Below are positions 6,968 to 15,577 of a stretch of 64,000 nucleotides of DNA, piece after piece (within the stretch, counting starts at the first letter, position 1; every line of letters begins with the position of its first letter). A model generated the notes under the pieces. It worked only from the letters and a program-made list of their open reading frames with translations. It was not told the origin of the DNA and ran no database searches. The position numbers and the translations under genes were made by a program. Source of the stretch: Billgrantia pellis (GTDB taxonomy: Bacteria; Pseudomonadota; Gammaproteobacteria; Pseudomonadales; Halomonadaceae); contig NZ_VTPY01000003.1 of the NCBI RefSeq assembly GCF_008297955.1, positions 620,001-684,000 on the forward strand, read 5' to 3'.

Positions 6968-7615
6968 ATGAGCACGGCAACACCGCCGCTGACGCCACTG
7001 GGCGGCTGCAACGTGCTGTTCGCGATGGCCGCCGAGGCCGAATACGGCCCGCATCTCAAGCAGCGTTTCGCGCCGTTCATGACCGGCGTCGGCCCGGTAG
7101 AGGCAGCGGTGGAACTCACCGCGGCTCTGGCCGCCCTCGCCCAACAGGGGCGCCTGCCCAACCTGGTGGTGTCGCTGGGTTCGGCAGGCAGCCGGTCGCT
7201 CGAGCAGACCGAAATCTATCAGGCGAGCTCCATCGCCTATCGCGACATGGATGCCTCGCCGCTGGGTTTCGAAAAAGGCACCACGCCCTTTCTCGACCTG
7301 CCGGCAATCGTTCCGCTGCCGCTGCGCATTCCCGGCATTCCCGAGGCGACGCTCTCCACCGGGGCCAACATCGTCTCGGGCGAGGCCTATGCCGCCATCG
7401 CCGCCGACATGGTGGACATGGAGAGCTACGCCTGCCTGCGTGCCTGCATGCGCTTCGACGTACCGCTGATCGTGCTGCGCGGCATTTCGGACGGCAAGGC
7501 AGAGCTGCACCACGTCGACGACTGGACGGAGTACCTGCACGTCATCGACGAGAAGCTGGCCGCCGCCGTGGACCGCCTTGGCGAGGCGCTGGCCGAGGGG
7601 CTGCTGGCGCGCTGA
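6968..7615 (+). CDS. 5'-methylthioadenosine/S-adenosylhomocysteine nucleosidase-like protein
   Basis: Predicted to split the glycosidic bond of MTA or SAH, recycling adenine and removing inhibitory by-products of methylation. Of the PNP/UDP fold signatures, MTGVGPVEAAVEL, VSLGSAGS, the substrate-binding DMVDMESYA and RGISDG with the catalytic Asp are visible. At 215 residues it is a little shorter than the usual 230. The start ATG at 6968 follows GAGGCGCGACAC. A related purine nucleoside phosphorylase-type activity is possible, so no gene symbol is given. Confidence 0.82.
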   Translation: MSTATPPLTPLGGCNVLFAMAAEAEYGPHLKQRFAPFMTGVGPVEAAVELTAALAALAQQGRLPNLVVSLGSAGSRSLEQTEIYQASSIAYRDMDASPLGFEKGTTPFLDLPAIVPLPLRIPGIPEATLSTGANIVSGEAYAAIAADMVDMESYACLRACMRFDVPLIVLRGISDGKAELHHVDDWTEYLHVIDEKLAAAVDRLGEALAEGLLAR

Positions 7616-7633
7616 TGCGCGGGAGTGGCCGGG

Positions 7634-7975
7634 TCAAGGAGTCTCCGATGCGGCTTCGCCACCTTCCGGGCCGTAAAAAAACACCCAGGTGGCGAAGTCA
7701 TCGGTGAAGTCTTCGAACCGGTGATCGACGCCCGCCGGCACGAACAGCACCTCACCGGCCTCGAAGGGCTGTCGGGTGTCGCCGTTGACGAAATGGCCCG
7801 AGCCGGCGATGACGACGTACACCTCGTCTCGGGTATGCGGCGTTTGATGATCCACGCCTTCCGGCTTGTAGAGCTCGACCTGGAGCGAACCGTGTCGGAA
7901 GACTTCGGCAAAGGGCACTCCGTGAGTGTCCTGCAGTTTCTTCAAGGCCGCCGACGGGATCAGGCGCTCCATCAT
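7634..7975 (-). CDS. Small cupin-domain protein
   Basis: A 113-residue single-domain cupin. The metal-binding motif 1 is seen in HTRDEVYVVIAGSGHF, and motif 2 in GEVLFVPAGVDHRFED. This kind of small cupin may act as a sensor, isomerase or dioxygenase; nothing here picks one. The start is the first of two adjacent ATGs (7975) with GGGGAGAG just upstream; a longer frame adds 18 residues without homology. It converges with the nucleosidase gene. Confidence 0.85.
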   Translation of the reverse strand: MMERLIPSAALKKLQDTHGVPFAEVFRHGSLQVELYKPEGVDHQTPHTRDEVYVVIAGSGHFVNGDTRQPFEAGEVLFVPAGVDHRFEDFTDDFATWVFFYGPEGGEAASETP

Positions 7976-8116
7976 GGTCTCTCCCCGGTAGGGTTGAAGG
8001 TAAATGAGCCGCGGACGGATTCCGCCCACGGGTCAAGCGAGGCCTATTTGCCGAGCTTGCCGTGGGTAGCTAGGCTGCTCCCTGTGACCCACGATATTCG
8101 ACAGGAGGTCGAAGCC

Positions 8117-8605
8117 ATGTCCAGCCCTGAGCACAAGCAGAAGATATGGAAGATGATCAAGGACATCAAAGTCGGCATGCTGGTCACGCTGGATGGCGAG
8201 ATGCCACGTGCCCGACCGATGCACCTGGTGCAGGAGGAGTATGACGGTACCCTGTGGTTCTTCACCCATCGCAGTGCCGAGAAGGTGTCCGAGACCCACC
8301 GCGACCACGACGTCTGCTTAAGCTTCTCCGACCAGGAAGAAGGCGTGTACGTGTCGCTCTCGGGCAAGGCCAACCTGACCGATGACCGTGAGCTGATCGA
8401 GAAGTACTGGAACCCCTTCGTCGCGGCCTGGTTTCCCGACGGCAAGGACGACCCGGACCTTGCCCTGCTGGAAATCAAGGTGACCATGGGCGAGCACTGG
8501 AAGGCCAAGGAGAGCAAGGTGTTTCAGCTCTATGAGTTCGCCAAGGCCAACATCCAGAAGGACGCCAAACCGAACTTGGGCGAGAACGAGAAGTTCGGTG
8601 GCTGA
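8117..8605 (+). CDS. General stress protein 26-type flavin-binding protein
   Basis: A 162-residue member of the pyridoxamine-5'-phosphate-oxidase-like split barrel fold, close to general stress protein 26. KVGMLVTLDGEMPRARPMHL, GTLWFFTHRSAEKVSE and VYVSLSGKANLTDDREL mark the flavin-binding barrel; PFVAAWFPDGKDDPDLALL is the subgroup's typical middle. These proteins bind FMN or FAD and respond to stress; no pyridoxine oxidase activity is implied. The start ATG 8117 has CAGGAGG upstream. An in-frame extension to 7625 is antisense to the cupin gene and is rejected. Confidence 0.9.
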   Translation: MSSPEHKQKIWKMIKDIKVGMLVTLDGEMPRARPMHLVQEEYDGTLWFFTHRSAEKVSETHRDHDVCLSFSDQEEGVYVSLSGKANLTDDRELIEKYWNPFVAAWFPDGKDDPDLALLEIKVTMGEHWKAKESKVFQLYEFAKANIQKDAKPNLGENEKFGG

Positions 8606-8775
8606 GATGATGCCGACAGCGCTCTTACCGGGGCGCTCTTGGCGTAGCTCACCGCCGCCACCACTCCCTGAATGTCATGCCAAGGCGCGCCCGGAAATGC
8701 CTGCGCCGTGAGGCGGAAGGAAAAGCCCACCGGTTCGGCGATGGCCGCCGCCCTACCCTCGCCTAAGCCATATTC

Positions 8776-8991
8776 TTAGTCCCCGATCTTGGTCAGCGCC
8801 GAGTCCTTGTGCATGGCAATGTGATCGGTCTTGTCGCTCTTGATCTCGTATTGCGGTTCTTCTTCGCTGGCATGTCGCTTGTGCCCCTTGTACTCCGTGT
8901 CCTGGGTATGAACGCGAATGATTTTTCCGCTGACGTGCCCTGCCTCGGAGTTCCAGCTGACGTGATCGCCCACCTTGAAACGCTTGGCCAT
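8776..8991 (-). CDS. DUF2945 (TUDOR-like) small protein
   Basis: A 71-residue basic protein: FKVGDHVSWNSEAGHVSGKI starts a small SH3/TUDOR-like barrel, followed by VHTQDTEYKGHKRHASEEE and YEIKSDKTDHIAMHK. This matches the DUF2945 family, often found as a short stand-alone gene in proteobacteria and fungi. Function is unknown; nucleic-acid or chromatin-like binding is only suggested by the fold name. The gap of 170 bases upstream of it (8606-8775) shows no gene. Confidence 0.85.
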   Translation of the reverse strand: MAKRFKVGDHVSWNSEAGHVSGKIIRVHTQDTEYKGHKRHASEEEPQYEIKSDKTDHIAMHKDSALTKIGD

Positions 8992-9114
8992 GCTTCACCT
9001 CATCAACCTTGAAAGGACGGGATGAAGCATAGCCCAGGCCCGCGTGGCCTTCCGCCTAGCGGTCTTCCGTCATGGTCGCCTTGTCGCCATCGAATGCCAG
9101 GCAACCTGCGGAAT

Positions 9115-10281
9115 TCAAGCCGACAGCGCCTGCATCTCCCGGTACAGGTCGGCCTTACCCTCGAAGCCGATGCCGGGAAATTCGGGCAGCGTGACGCAGC
9201 CGTTTTCCACCCGCACGCCGTCCGGGAAGCCGCCGAAGGGTTGGAACAGGTCAGGGTAGGACTCGTTGCCGCCCAGGCCCAGGCCGGCGGCGATGTTGAG
9301 CGACATCTGGTGGCCGCCATGCGGGATGCAGCGGCTGGCCGACCAGCCATGCTCATCGAGCATGTCGAGGGTGCGCAGGTACTCGACCAGGCCATAACTC
9401 AGCGCGCAATCGAACTGCAGCCAATCGCGATCGGGGCGCATGCCGCCGTAGCGGATCAGGTTGCGTGCGTCCTGCATCGAGAAGAGGTTCTCACCGGTCG
9501 CCATGGGGTTGCGGTAGAAGCTGCGCAGCGTCGCCTGCAACTCGAAATCGAGCGGGTCGCCGGCCTCCTCGTACCAGAACAGGTCGTACTGGGAGAGCGC
9601 CTTGGCGTAGGCGATGGCGGTTTCCAGGTCGAAGCGGCCGTTGGCATCCACGCATAGCTTCTGGCCATCCTGCAGCACCTCCATGACGGCGTCGATCCGG
9701 CGCAGGTCCTCGTCCAGGGAGGCCCCGCCGATCTTCTTCTTGACCACGGTATAACCGCGGTCGAGATAACTGCGCATCTCGTCCTGCAACTTGCGGTAAT
9801 CCTGCCCCGGGTAGTAGTAACCTCCGGCCGCATAGACGAACACTTCGCGGTTGGGCCGGCCGTTACCGTAGCGCTCGGCCAGCAACTGGAACAGTGGCTT
9901 GCCTTCGATCTTGGCCACGGCATCCCAGATCGCCATGTCGATGGTGCCGATGGCGACCGAGCGCTCGCCGTGCCCGCCGGGCTTTTCGTTGACGAACATG
10001 GCGTCCCAGATCTTGTGAGGATCGAGGTTGTGGCCGCCGGCATCGAGCAGCTCATCCGGGTTAGCCTCCATCACGCGGGGAATGAAGCGCTCGCGCATGA
10101 GGGTACCCTGGCCGTAGCGGCCATTGGAATTGAAGCCGTAGCCCACCACGGGCTTGCCATCGCGTATCACGTCGGTGATGACGGCCACCAGGCTCAGCGT
10201 CATCTTGCTGAAGTCGATGTAGGCGTTGCGGATGGACGAGCTGATAGGCACGGTCTTTTCGCGAATCTCGACGATCTTCAT
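9115..10281 (-). CDS. tarD: D-tartrate dehydratase (enolase superfamily)
   Basis: Converts D-tartrate to oxaloacetate using Mg2+. The sequence is close throughout to the Bradyrhizobium enzyme as I recall it, including the tail QFDCALSYGLVEY and CIPHGGHQMSLNIAAGLG. Catalytic residues line up with a one-residue shift: K183 in VVKKKIGG, metal ligands D212, E238 and E264, and H321. Length 388 residues is normal. ATG 10281 has AGGAGG upstream. A LysR gene diverges from it and is the likely regulator. No tartrate transporter lies nearby. Confidence 0.9.
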   Translation of the reverse strand: MKIVEIREKTVPISSSIRNAYIDFSKMTLSLVAVITDVIRDGKPVVGYGFNSNGRYGQGTLMRERFIPRVMEANPDELLDAGGHNLDPHKIWDAMFVNEKPGGHGERSVAIGTIDMAIWDAVAKIEGKPLFQLLAERYGNGRPNREVFVYAAGGYYYPGQDYRKLQDEMRSYLDRGYTVVKKKIGGASLDEDLRRIDAVMEVLQDGQKLCVDANGRFDLETAIAYAKALSQYDLFWYEEAGDPLDFELQATLRSFYRNPMATGENLFSMQDARNLIRYGGMRPDRDWLQFDCALSYGLVEYLRTLDMLDEHGWSASRCIPHGGHQMSLNIAAGLGLGGNESYPDLFQPFGGFPDGVRVENGCVTLPEFPGIGFEGKADLYREMQALSA

Positions 10282-10320
10282 ACTGGCCTCCTGGGGATAT
10301 CGAAGTCAGGTCATGATCGA

Positions 10321-10339
10321 CCGAACAAGAGGCGTTCGG
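10321..10339. promoter_or_regulatory. Inverted repeat between tarD and its LysR regulator
   Basis: CCGAAC and GTTCGG are perfect six-base arms with a seven-base spacer, midway in the 102-base divergent gap. A second symmetrical site, GGTCATGATCGACC, lies at 10309-10322. LysR proteins usually bind such sites between themselves and their target; assignment is positional. Confidence 0.45.
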
Positions 10340-10383
10340 CCAATGCGCAATTTCGCTGATGTCATGCACGGGACGAACCGGTC

Positions 10384-11289
10384 ATGAACTTCATCTGGCT
10401 CGAAGATTTTCTCGCCCTGGCGGCGACGGGCAATTTTTCCCGCGCGGCGGAGGAGCGGCACAGTTCCCAGCCTGCCTTCAGCCGCCGCATCCGCGCATTG
10501 GAGGCTTGGGTCGGGGCCGAGCTGTTCGACAGGAGCACCCAGCCCGCCAGGCTGACCGAGGTCGGCGAGTGGTTTCGCGGCGTGGCACAGGATCTTCTCG
10601 CCCGGGTCTCACGCGTGCCGGGCGATGCCCGGCGGGTGGTCGAGGCCAGCTCGGTGACGCTGCGCCTGGCCTCCACTCATGCCCTCTCCTTCACTTTCCT
10701 GCCACGCTGGTTGCGCAACCTCGAATCGGCAACGGGGCTCGAGTCGGTCCAGTTGATGTCGGATGTCCTGCAGCGCTGCGAAGCGCTGATGCAGGAGGGA
10801 AAGGTCCAGTTCGTGTTGAGTCATGCGCATCCGAAGGCGCCTGGCGTGTTGGAGGCAGAGACCTATCTTGCCACCCGGGTCGGCGACGACACTTTGATCC
10901 CGGTTTCCATGCCGGGGAAGAAGGGCGAGCCTCGCTATCCGCTGCGCGCCGGGGCCGGTGTGCCGTTGCTTCGCTACAGCGAGGAGTCGGGCCTTGGCCG
11001 CATCATTCGGTCGGTATTCGCGCAGCGTTTGGCGACATGCGCTGCGCATACCGTCTTCACCGCACATCTCGCCTCGGTGCTGCACACGATGGCACTCGAC
11101 GGCCGGGGTGTCGCCTGGTTGCCGCGCACGCTGGCGGAGGTGGATCTGGAGGCGGGTAGGCTGGTGGCGGCGGGAGGCGAAGAGTGGTGCATTCCCGTCG
11201 CCATCAAGCTCTACCGCGAACGCGAGCTCACCGGCCGGGCGGCGGAGACGCTATGGCACGCCGTGGCGGGAAGGCCCCGCCCTTCCTGA
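10384..11289 (+). CDS. LysR-family regulator, HypT/YjiE-like
   Basis: A 301-residue transcription factor. The N-terminal winged helix reads FLALAATGNFSRAAEERHSSQ, then AFSRRIRALEAWVGAELF, very like the HypT (YjiE) branch, whose E. coli member senses hypochlorite. The effector domain follows (LRLASTHALSFTFLPRWL; MALDGRGVAWLP near the end). Divergent from tarD with paired palindromes between, it most likely controls tartrate breakdown, so the HypT resemblance may be of ancestry only. The start is ATG 10384; downstream an unrelated convergent gene begins. Confidence 0.88.
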   Translation: MNFIWLEDFLALAATGNFSRAAEERHSSQPAFSRRIRALEAWVGAELFDRSTQPARLTEVGEWFRGVAQDLLARVSRVPGDARRVVEASSVTLRLASTHALSFTFLPRWLRNLESATGLESVQLMSDVLQRCEALMQEGKVQFVLSHAHPKAPGVLEAETYLATRVGDDTLIPVSMPGKKGEPRYPLRAGAGVPLLRYSEESGLGRIIRSVFAQRLATCAAHTVFTAHLASVLHTMALDGRGVAWLPRTLAEVDLEAGRLVAAGGEEWCIPVAIKLYRERELTGRAAETLWHAVAGRPRPS

Positions 11290-11326
11290 GCGGTTCAGCG
11301 GCCCGCGAGACATCCCTATCTCTCGT

Positions 11327-11902
11327 TCATGCCTCACGCAGGGCCCTGATCCCTTTCCAGTCTTCCCGGTCCAGCTCCGGCCGCTCGGCGCGGAAGCGGG
11401 CATAAAGCTCGATACCGCGTGCGTCTTCCAGAATATCCACCTGGATGCCCTTGTCGCGTAGCAGCGGCTCCGTACCCGAGGCATTGGTGACATCGCCCAC
11501 TACCACGCGGGAGAAGCCGCGCATGTGGAGCAGAGTCGCGCAGATCTCGCAGGGGCTCAGGGAAGTGAAAAGCGTGGTGCGGCTGAAGTCCTGGCGGCCG
11601 GCATCGCGAATGGCCGAGGTCTCCCCGTGGTTGTAGGGATGATTTTCCTGCACCAGGGTATTGTGACCCTTGCCGAGAATGCGCCGCGTGGCGTTGTCGA
11701 CGATCACCGCGCCGATGGGGCAGCCGCCCTCGCCATGGCTCTTCTGCGCCAGCAGCACCGCGATGCGCATGACGTCCGCATCGCTCAGCCGCTGGGCGAA
11801 CGCCTCATCCATCAGCATTGGCAGGCTGGCGGTCGGCATATGCGCGATGGCGGCCAGGGCGGCCTCCGTCACCTCCGAGTGCGAATTCAGTAGCGTTTCC
11901 AT
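11327..11902 (-). CDS. Cytidine/deoxycytidylate-deaminase-fold nucleoside deaminase
   Basis: A zinc-dependent deaminase of 191 residues. Zinc ligands and catalytic acid are clear: H92 and E94 in NHGETSA, C118 and C121 in SPCEICATLL. KSHGEGGCPIGAVIVDN forms the N-terminal part of the pocket. Such enzymes act on guanine, cytosine, adenine in tRNA or small purines; the shape is nearer the guanine/creatinine-type stand-alone deaminases than TadA. The start is ATG 11902 rather than 11914 because GGGAGG lies four bases before it. The nitroreductase gene begins upstream on the same strand with a 28-base gap. Confidence 0.87.
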   Translation of the reverse strand: METLLNSHSEVTEAALAAIAHMPTASLPMLMDEAFAQRLSDADVMRIAVLLAQKSHGEGGCPIGAVIVDNATRRILGKGHNTLVQENHPYNHGETSAIRDAGRQDFSRTTLFTSLSPCEICATLLHMRGFSRVVVGDVTNASGTEPLLRDKGIQVDILEDARGIELYARFRAERPELDREDWKGIRALREA

Positions 11903-11930
11903 GCTGCCTCCCATCGTGGTGGAGAGTCCC

Positions 11931-12662
11931 TCATTTCATCTCGAAGCCACGCTTAGTAAGAAACTCCCGCATATGGGCGCGCAGCTTGCTGTCGAACAGC
12001 GGGGTCAGGTTCCGGGACCAGTTGGAATCCTTGTTGCCGCCGCGCCGCTCGCTGTAGTAGCTCTGCATGGTGTCGTCGTAGGCCGCCACCAGCTCGCTGT
12101 CGTCGGTGTAGTAGTCCTCCTTGAGGATAGCTTCCACCGGCAGGCGCGGCTTGACGTCCGGGTCGACGGCCGGATAGCCAAGGCACATGCCGAACACCGG
12201 GTAGACGTGCTCCGGCAACCGCAGCAGATCGCTGACGGCCTGGGGGTTATTGCGGATGCCACCGATGTAGCAGATGCCGAGCCCCTCGGATTCGGCGGCG
12301 ATGGCCACGTTCTGGGCCAACAGCGCGGTGTCCACGCTGGCCACCAGCAGCTGCTCGGTCATGCCGCGCACGACGTTGGCGCCGGTGCGTTCGGAAGCCT
12401 CGGTGGGACGCTTCATGTCGGCACAGAACACCAGGAAGTCGGAGGCGGTGGCCACGTAAGCCTGGCCGCCGGCCAGCTCGGCGAGCTTCTCGCGGTTGGC
12501 CGGGTTCGTCACATGAATGACGGTGTAGGCCTGAACGTGGCTGGAGGTCGCGGCGGCCTGGCCGGCGCGAATCAGCTCGACCAGCAATTCATGCGGAATC
12601 TTCCGGTCGGTGAATTTGCGAATGGAGCGATGGGATTTCAGCAGTTCGATGGTGGGGTTCAT
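11931..12662 (-). CDS. nfsA: NfsA-type NADPH-dependent nitroreductase/flavin oxidoreductase
   Basis: A 243-residue FMN enzyme that reduces nitroaromatics, quinones or flavin with NADPH. The N-terminal KSHRSIRKFTDRKIP binds FMN phosphate. AAATSSHVQAYTVIHV, LAQNVAIAAESEGLGICYIGG and the late SYYSERRGGNKDSNW are typical of the NfsA/FRP branch. ATG 12662 has TTGAGGC upstream. It likely forms an operon with the downstream deaminase. The 195 bases up to the divergent GFA gene hold both promoters. Confidence 0.88.
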   Translation of the reverse strand: MNPTIELLKSHRSIRKFTDRKIPHELLVELIRAGQAAATSSHVQAYTVIHVTNPANREKLAELAGGQAYVATASDFLVFCADMKRPTEASERTGANVVRGMTEQLLVASVDTALLAQNVAIAAESEGLGICYIGGIRNNPQAVSDLLRLPEHVYPVFGMCLGYPAVDPDVKPRLPVEAILKEDYYTDDSELVAAYDDTMQSYYSERRGGNKDSNWSRNLTPLFDSKLRAHMREFLTKRGFEMK

Positions 12663-12857
12663 GTTGCCTCAAGGAATGCGTGTCGTTCGTTAACCTGCTT
12701 ATTGTCTGGTATTTCGCGACGCATTGCATTCCGCCAGGCATCGGGCTGAACTCGGTCGGTTCGTTCACGCGATTTCCGCTACCTTAGCGTTATCGTCGTC
12801 AAAGGGCACTCTGCCCTCTCCTGGCGTTCCGGCCAGTCGATACGAAGGAGGCAAGGC

Positions 12858-13250
12858 ATGGCCCCGTACAGTGGCGGTTGCCTCTGCGGCAACGTTCGAA
12901 TCGTGGCATCGGGACGCCCCTACCGGGTCGGCCTTTGCCACTGCCTGGATTGCCGCAAGCACCACGGCGCCCTTTTTTTCGCTGCCGCGATGTTCCCTCA
13001 GGAAGCGGTGACGATAGAAGGCGAAACGCGTGACTACAACGGGCGGTTTTTCTGCCCCCGCTGCGGCTCGTCGGTGTTTGCACGCACCGGGGACGAAATC
13101 GAAGTACACCTGGGCATCCTCGATAGCCCCGATCAGTTGATACCTACCTATGAGAGCTGGATCGTGCGTCGCGAGTCCTGGCTGCCCCCGTTTACGCACA
13201 TGAAGCGCTACGATCGTGATCGTGACGACGCGGGACGGTTTGAAGAGTAG
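12858..13250 (+). CDS. GFA-family zinc protein, second copy
   Basis: A 130-residue relative of the protein at 5342-5740, but clearly divergent. Cysteines are at C8 and C10 (GGCLCG), C27, C29 and C32 (CHCLDC), and C66 and C69 (CPRC). The C-terminal half (HLGILDSPDQLIPTYESW, EsW-LPPF type) is that of the GFA families found widely in proteobacteria. AAGGAGG lies before ATG 12858. No partner gene suggests a reaction. Confidence 0.88.
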   Translation: MAPYSGGCLCGNVRIVASGRPYRVGLCHCLDCRKHHGALFFAAAMFPQEAVTIEGETRDYNGRFFCPRCGSSVFARTGDEIEVHLGILDSPDQLIPTYESWIVRRESWLPPFTHMKRYDRDRDDAGRFEE

Positions 13251-13366
13251 GCGGTCGCGTTCAATGGCGCCCTCGGCCTCGACCTACCGCTAGCCGCAGC
13301 CCGTCACCGCCCCACGCTGTCGGGCTCGTTACGTTTTCAGGCGATGCTACCCCGGCCATCCCGGCT

Positions 13367-13894
13367 TCAGCGCAGAGGAAGGCAGTTTTCCTCAATGTGG
13401 CGCAAGGTGTACTGAGCCATGCGTTGCCATGCTTCGTCGGTATCACCTCGATAAGACAAGAGTTGCTCGCAGGCAAACGTGTTGTTGTCGTCCAGATCCA
13501 ATACCGCCAGCCTTACCCTTCCAATCAGCGTACTCACTTTGTGAACTTCGCCGACAAGGAGATATTGCGCACCGGCGGTCCTGGCCTGCCTCGTAAGAAC
13601 GGCCAGACCAGGGGTCCGGTGCGTACAGCGCTCCCCCCCGCAGGTCAGGCGAACGAGGGCGATCTCTCGATTCCTGGCAAGCCCGCCATGCAATGTCTCA
13701 TTGAGCGACTTCAGTCGCGCTTCATGCTCGGCGCTTTGATCGTGAACTTCACCGGACGTGTCCTGGAAATCGAATTGGGCCAGGGCCAATGTTTCGGTAT
13801 CGGCTGAAGTCGTCGATGCCATGGCGATCGTGCTTGCCAGAAGCAGGAACGGCATTCCGCGCGCGATCCCGCGATATATGTCCTGTGGGGTCAT
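13367..13894 (-). CDS. Exported DUF2380/DUF3280-type protein
   Basis: A 175-residue protein with an N-terminal signal peptide (hydrophobic stretch MPFLLLASTIAMASTTSADT around residues 14-33). The mature part follows the family plan: LALAQFDFQDTSGEVHDQ, an alpha/beta middle with a Cys pair (CGGERC), AQYLLVGEVHKVSTLIG, DLDDNNTF and YRGDTDEAW. Such proteins are periplasmic with no known job; the fold resembles TolB-N-like domains. GGGAGG lies before ATG 13894. It is transcribed alone, divergent or convergent with unrelated neighbours. Confidence 0.75.
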   Translation of the reverse strand: MTPQDIYRGIARGMPFLLLASTIAMASTTSADTETLALAQFDFQDTSGEVHDQSAEHEARLKSLNETLHGGLARNREIALVRLTCGGERCTHRTPGLAVLTRQARTAGAQYLLVGEVHKVSTLIGRVRLAVLDLDDNNTFACEQLLSYRGDTDEAWQRMAQYTLRHIEENCLPLR

Positions 13895-14018
13895 GCCGCC
13901 TCCCTGAAGGAACCCGAGCCAAACGTGCAGCCGTACCTTGCCTCAAGCGGTTCCAGAACCGGCCTGCTCAACGAGGCGGTTCGTTTTCCGTCTTAGTACA
14001 TGGAGGCCTTAACGGCCA

Positions 14019-14624
14019 TCATTTCTGCGCCAGCGGCAACCACACGTGCTCGTAACCGATGGTAATGGCAACCCATACCAGCAGGGCCGCCATGGCGAGG
14101 CTGAAGCCCTTCAGCAGCCAAGGGTTCGCGAGGCGCTGGCCGATCACGGCGCCCATCAGGGCATAGCTGGTGGGAGCACCGAAAGCCAGCGCGGCCAGTC
14201 CAAGCGACCACAGGAACAGGGGCACGCCGTGGATGCCGGCGGCGGGGAACTGGATGGAGGCGATCGGCAGGGTCGCGATCATGGCCTTGGGATTGCAAAG
14301 CTGCATGATCAGGCCGTCGCGAAAGCTCAGTACGCGCGGCGTGTGCCGTACCGCACCGAGGTCGATGCTGGAGCGGGCGACCTTGATCGCCAGGTAGAGG
14401 ATGTACCCGCACCCCACCGCCCCCACGACGGCGAGCATGTCGCCGCGCACCCAGGCCGCCCCGGCCCAGCCGAACAGCAGGAATAGCGTGAGCATGGCCA
14501 GCCCCACGCCGGCGAAGAAGCCGAGTGACGTCTTCGCCTGACCGTTGAGGCCGGCATTCAGGCCGAGCAGGTTCACAGGCCCAGGCGTGTACATGACGCC
14601 CAGGGCATAGGCGACGATCTCCAT
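14019..14624 (-). CDS. LysE/RhtB-family amino-acid exporter
   Basis: A 201-residue inner-membrane protein with about six hydrophobic segments. It has the family start (ALGVMYTPGPVNLLGLNAGL) and the mid-protein FRDGLIMQLCNPKAMIATLP. LysE relatives expel amino acids or their analogues. The start is ATG 14624 with GGAGAG upstream; the longer frame is antisense to the AraC gene region. The AraC regulator directly upstream on the same strand probably controls it. Confidence 0.88.
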   Translation of the reverse strand: MEIVAYALGVMYTPGPVNLLGLNAGLNGQAKTSLGFFAGVGLAMLTLFLLFGWAGAAWVRGDMLAVVGAVGCGYILYLAIKVARSSIDLGAVRHTPRVLSFRDGLIMQLCNPKAMIATLPIASIQFPAAGIHGVPLFLWSLGLAALAFGAPTSYALMGAVIGQRLANPWLLKGFSLAMAALLVWVAITIGYEHVWLPLAQK

Positions 14625-14682
14625 GGGAATCTCTCCGATAGAAGGCAGCGTTGTGTGGCCGGGCGGCCGGGAAACGGCTCTG

Positions 14683-15513
14683 CTAGATGACGCTGCGTTG
14701 ATACTGGTATGGCGTCTTGCCGTAGATGCGCTTGAAGCGCCGATTGAAGTGGCTGAGATCGGTGAAGCCGTAGCGGAAGGCCACCACGGAGGGCGCCACA
14801 CCGGTCTCCAGGTCGCCGCGCGCGGCATTGATTCGACAGCTCAGCACGTACTGGTGCGGTGTGATACCGAACTGCTGCCGGAACAGGCGCAGGAAATGGT
14901 ACTTGGAGAGGTGGGCAGCCTGGCTGATTTCATCCAGCGAGAGATTCGCCTCCAGATGCGCGAGGATGTACTCCTTGGCACGCAGCAGCAGCGTATCGGG
15001 GCGGCTCACCCTGCCGCTGGGCTGGAACTTTCCGGCGCGCTGCACCAGGCGGGTCGCCATGCGGTGCAGGGCGTGCTCCTGGTCGATGCGAGTTCCCTGC
15101 CGTTGGATTATCCATTGCGCCAGGTCGAGGATGGCACGGCGCAGCTCGGGGTCGGCCAGCAGGGTTTCGCTGCCGTGGAACCGAGCGGCCCGCTCGCACC
15201 CCGCCGCATCGGCGAACGAGGCCTCGAGCTGGGCGGAGGGCACATAGATCATCACGTAGCCCAGCGTGCTTCCGTCGCCCGGGTGGCCGTCGTGCACTTG
15301 CTCGGGGTTGAACTGGATGACGTTACCGGGCGGGCTGCGGTGAAATTCACCGCCGCTGAAGAAGTCCTGGCGCCCCGAAAGGGTGACACCGAAGGCGTAC
15401 TCCTCATGGGCGTGGCGGTCGTAGCTGAAGTCGTTCAGCGACGCCTGGAGCACCGTGAGTTCGGGTATCTGCCGACTCTTGTAATAGTCGAACCGGCTGG
15501 ATTGCCTGGCCAT
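14683..15513 (-). CDS. AraC-family regulator with cupin sensor
   Basis: A 276-residue transcription factor. The N-terminal AraC-type cupin (YDRHAHEEYAFGVTLSG, QFNPEQVHDGHP) would bind the inducer. The C-terminal double helix-turn-helix is clear: LSLDEISQAAHLSKYHFLRL, FRQQFGITPHQYV, FRYGFTDLSHFNRRFKR, GKTPYQYQ. Placed 58 bases upstream of the LysE exporter and read in the same direction, it likely senses the exported amino acid. AraC proteins paired with LysE exporters are common in gammaproteobacteria. Confidence 0.9.
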   Translation of the reverse strand: MARQSSRFDYYKSRQIPELTVLQASLNDFSYDRHAHEEYAFGVTLSGRQDFFSGGEFHRSPPGNVIQFNPEQVHDGHPGDGSTLGYVMIYVPSAQLEASFADAAGCERAARFHGSETLLADPELRRAILDLAQWIIQRQGTRIDQEHALHRMATRLVQRAGKFQPSGRVSRPDTLLLRAKEYILAHLEANLSLDEISQAAHLSKYHFLRLFRQQFGITPHQYVLSCRINAARGDLETGVAPSVVAFRYGFTDLSHFNRRFKRIYGKTPYQYQRSVI

Positions 15514-15577
15514 GTCGCGCCTCCCTGAACGCCTGACAGGGGTAGCTTAAGCCGAGCCTGAAGGGAAGGCTTGGACA

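Noticed and set aside
6482-7540. 352-codon minus-strand frame across the monooxygenase and nucleosidase genes
   Set aside because: It covers two well supported plus-strand genes and encodes no recognisable domain.
11670-12749. 359-codon plus-strand frame over the deaminase and nitroreductase genes
   Set aside because: Both opposite genes have full catalytic motifs; this frame has none.
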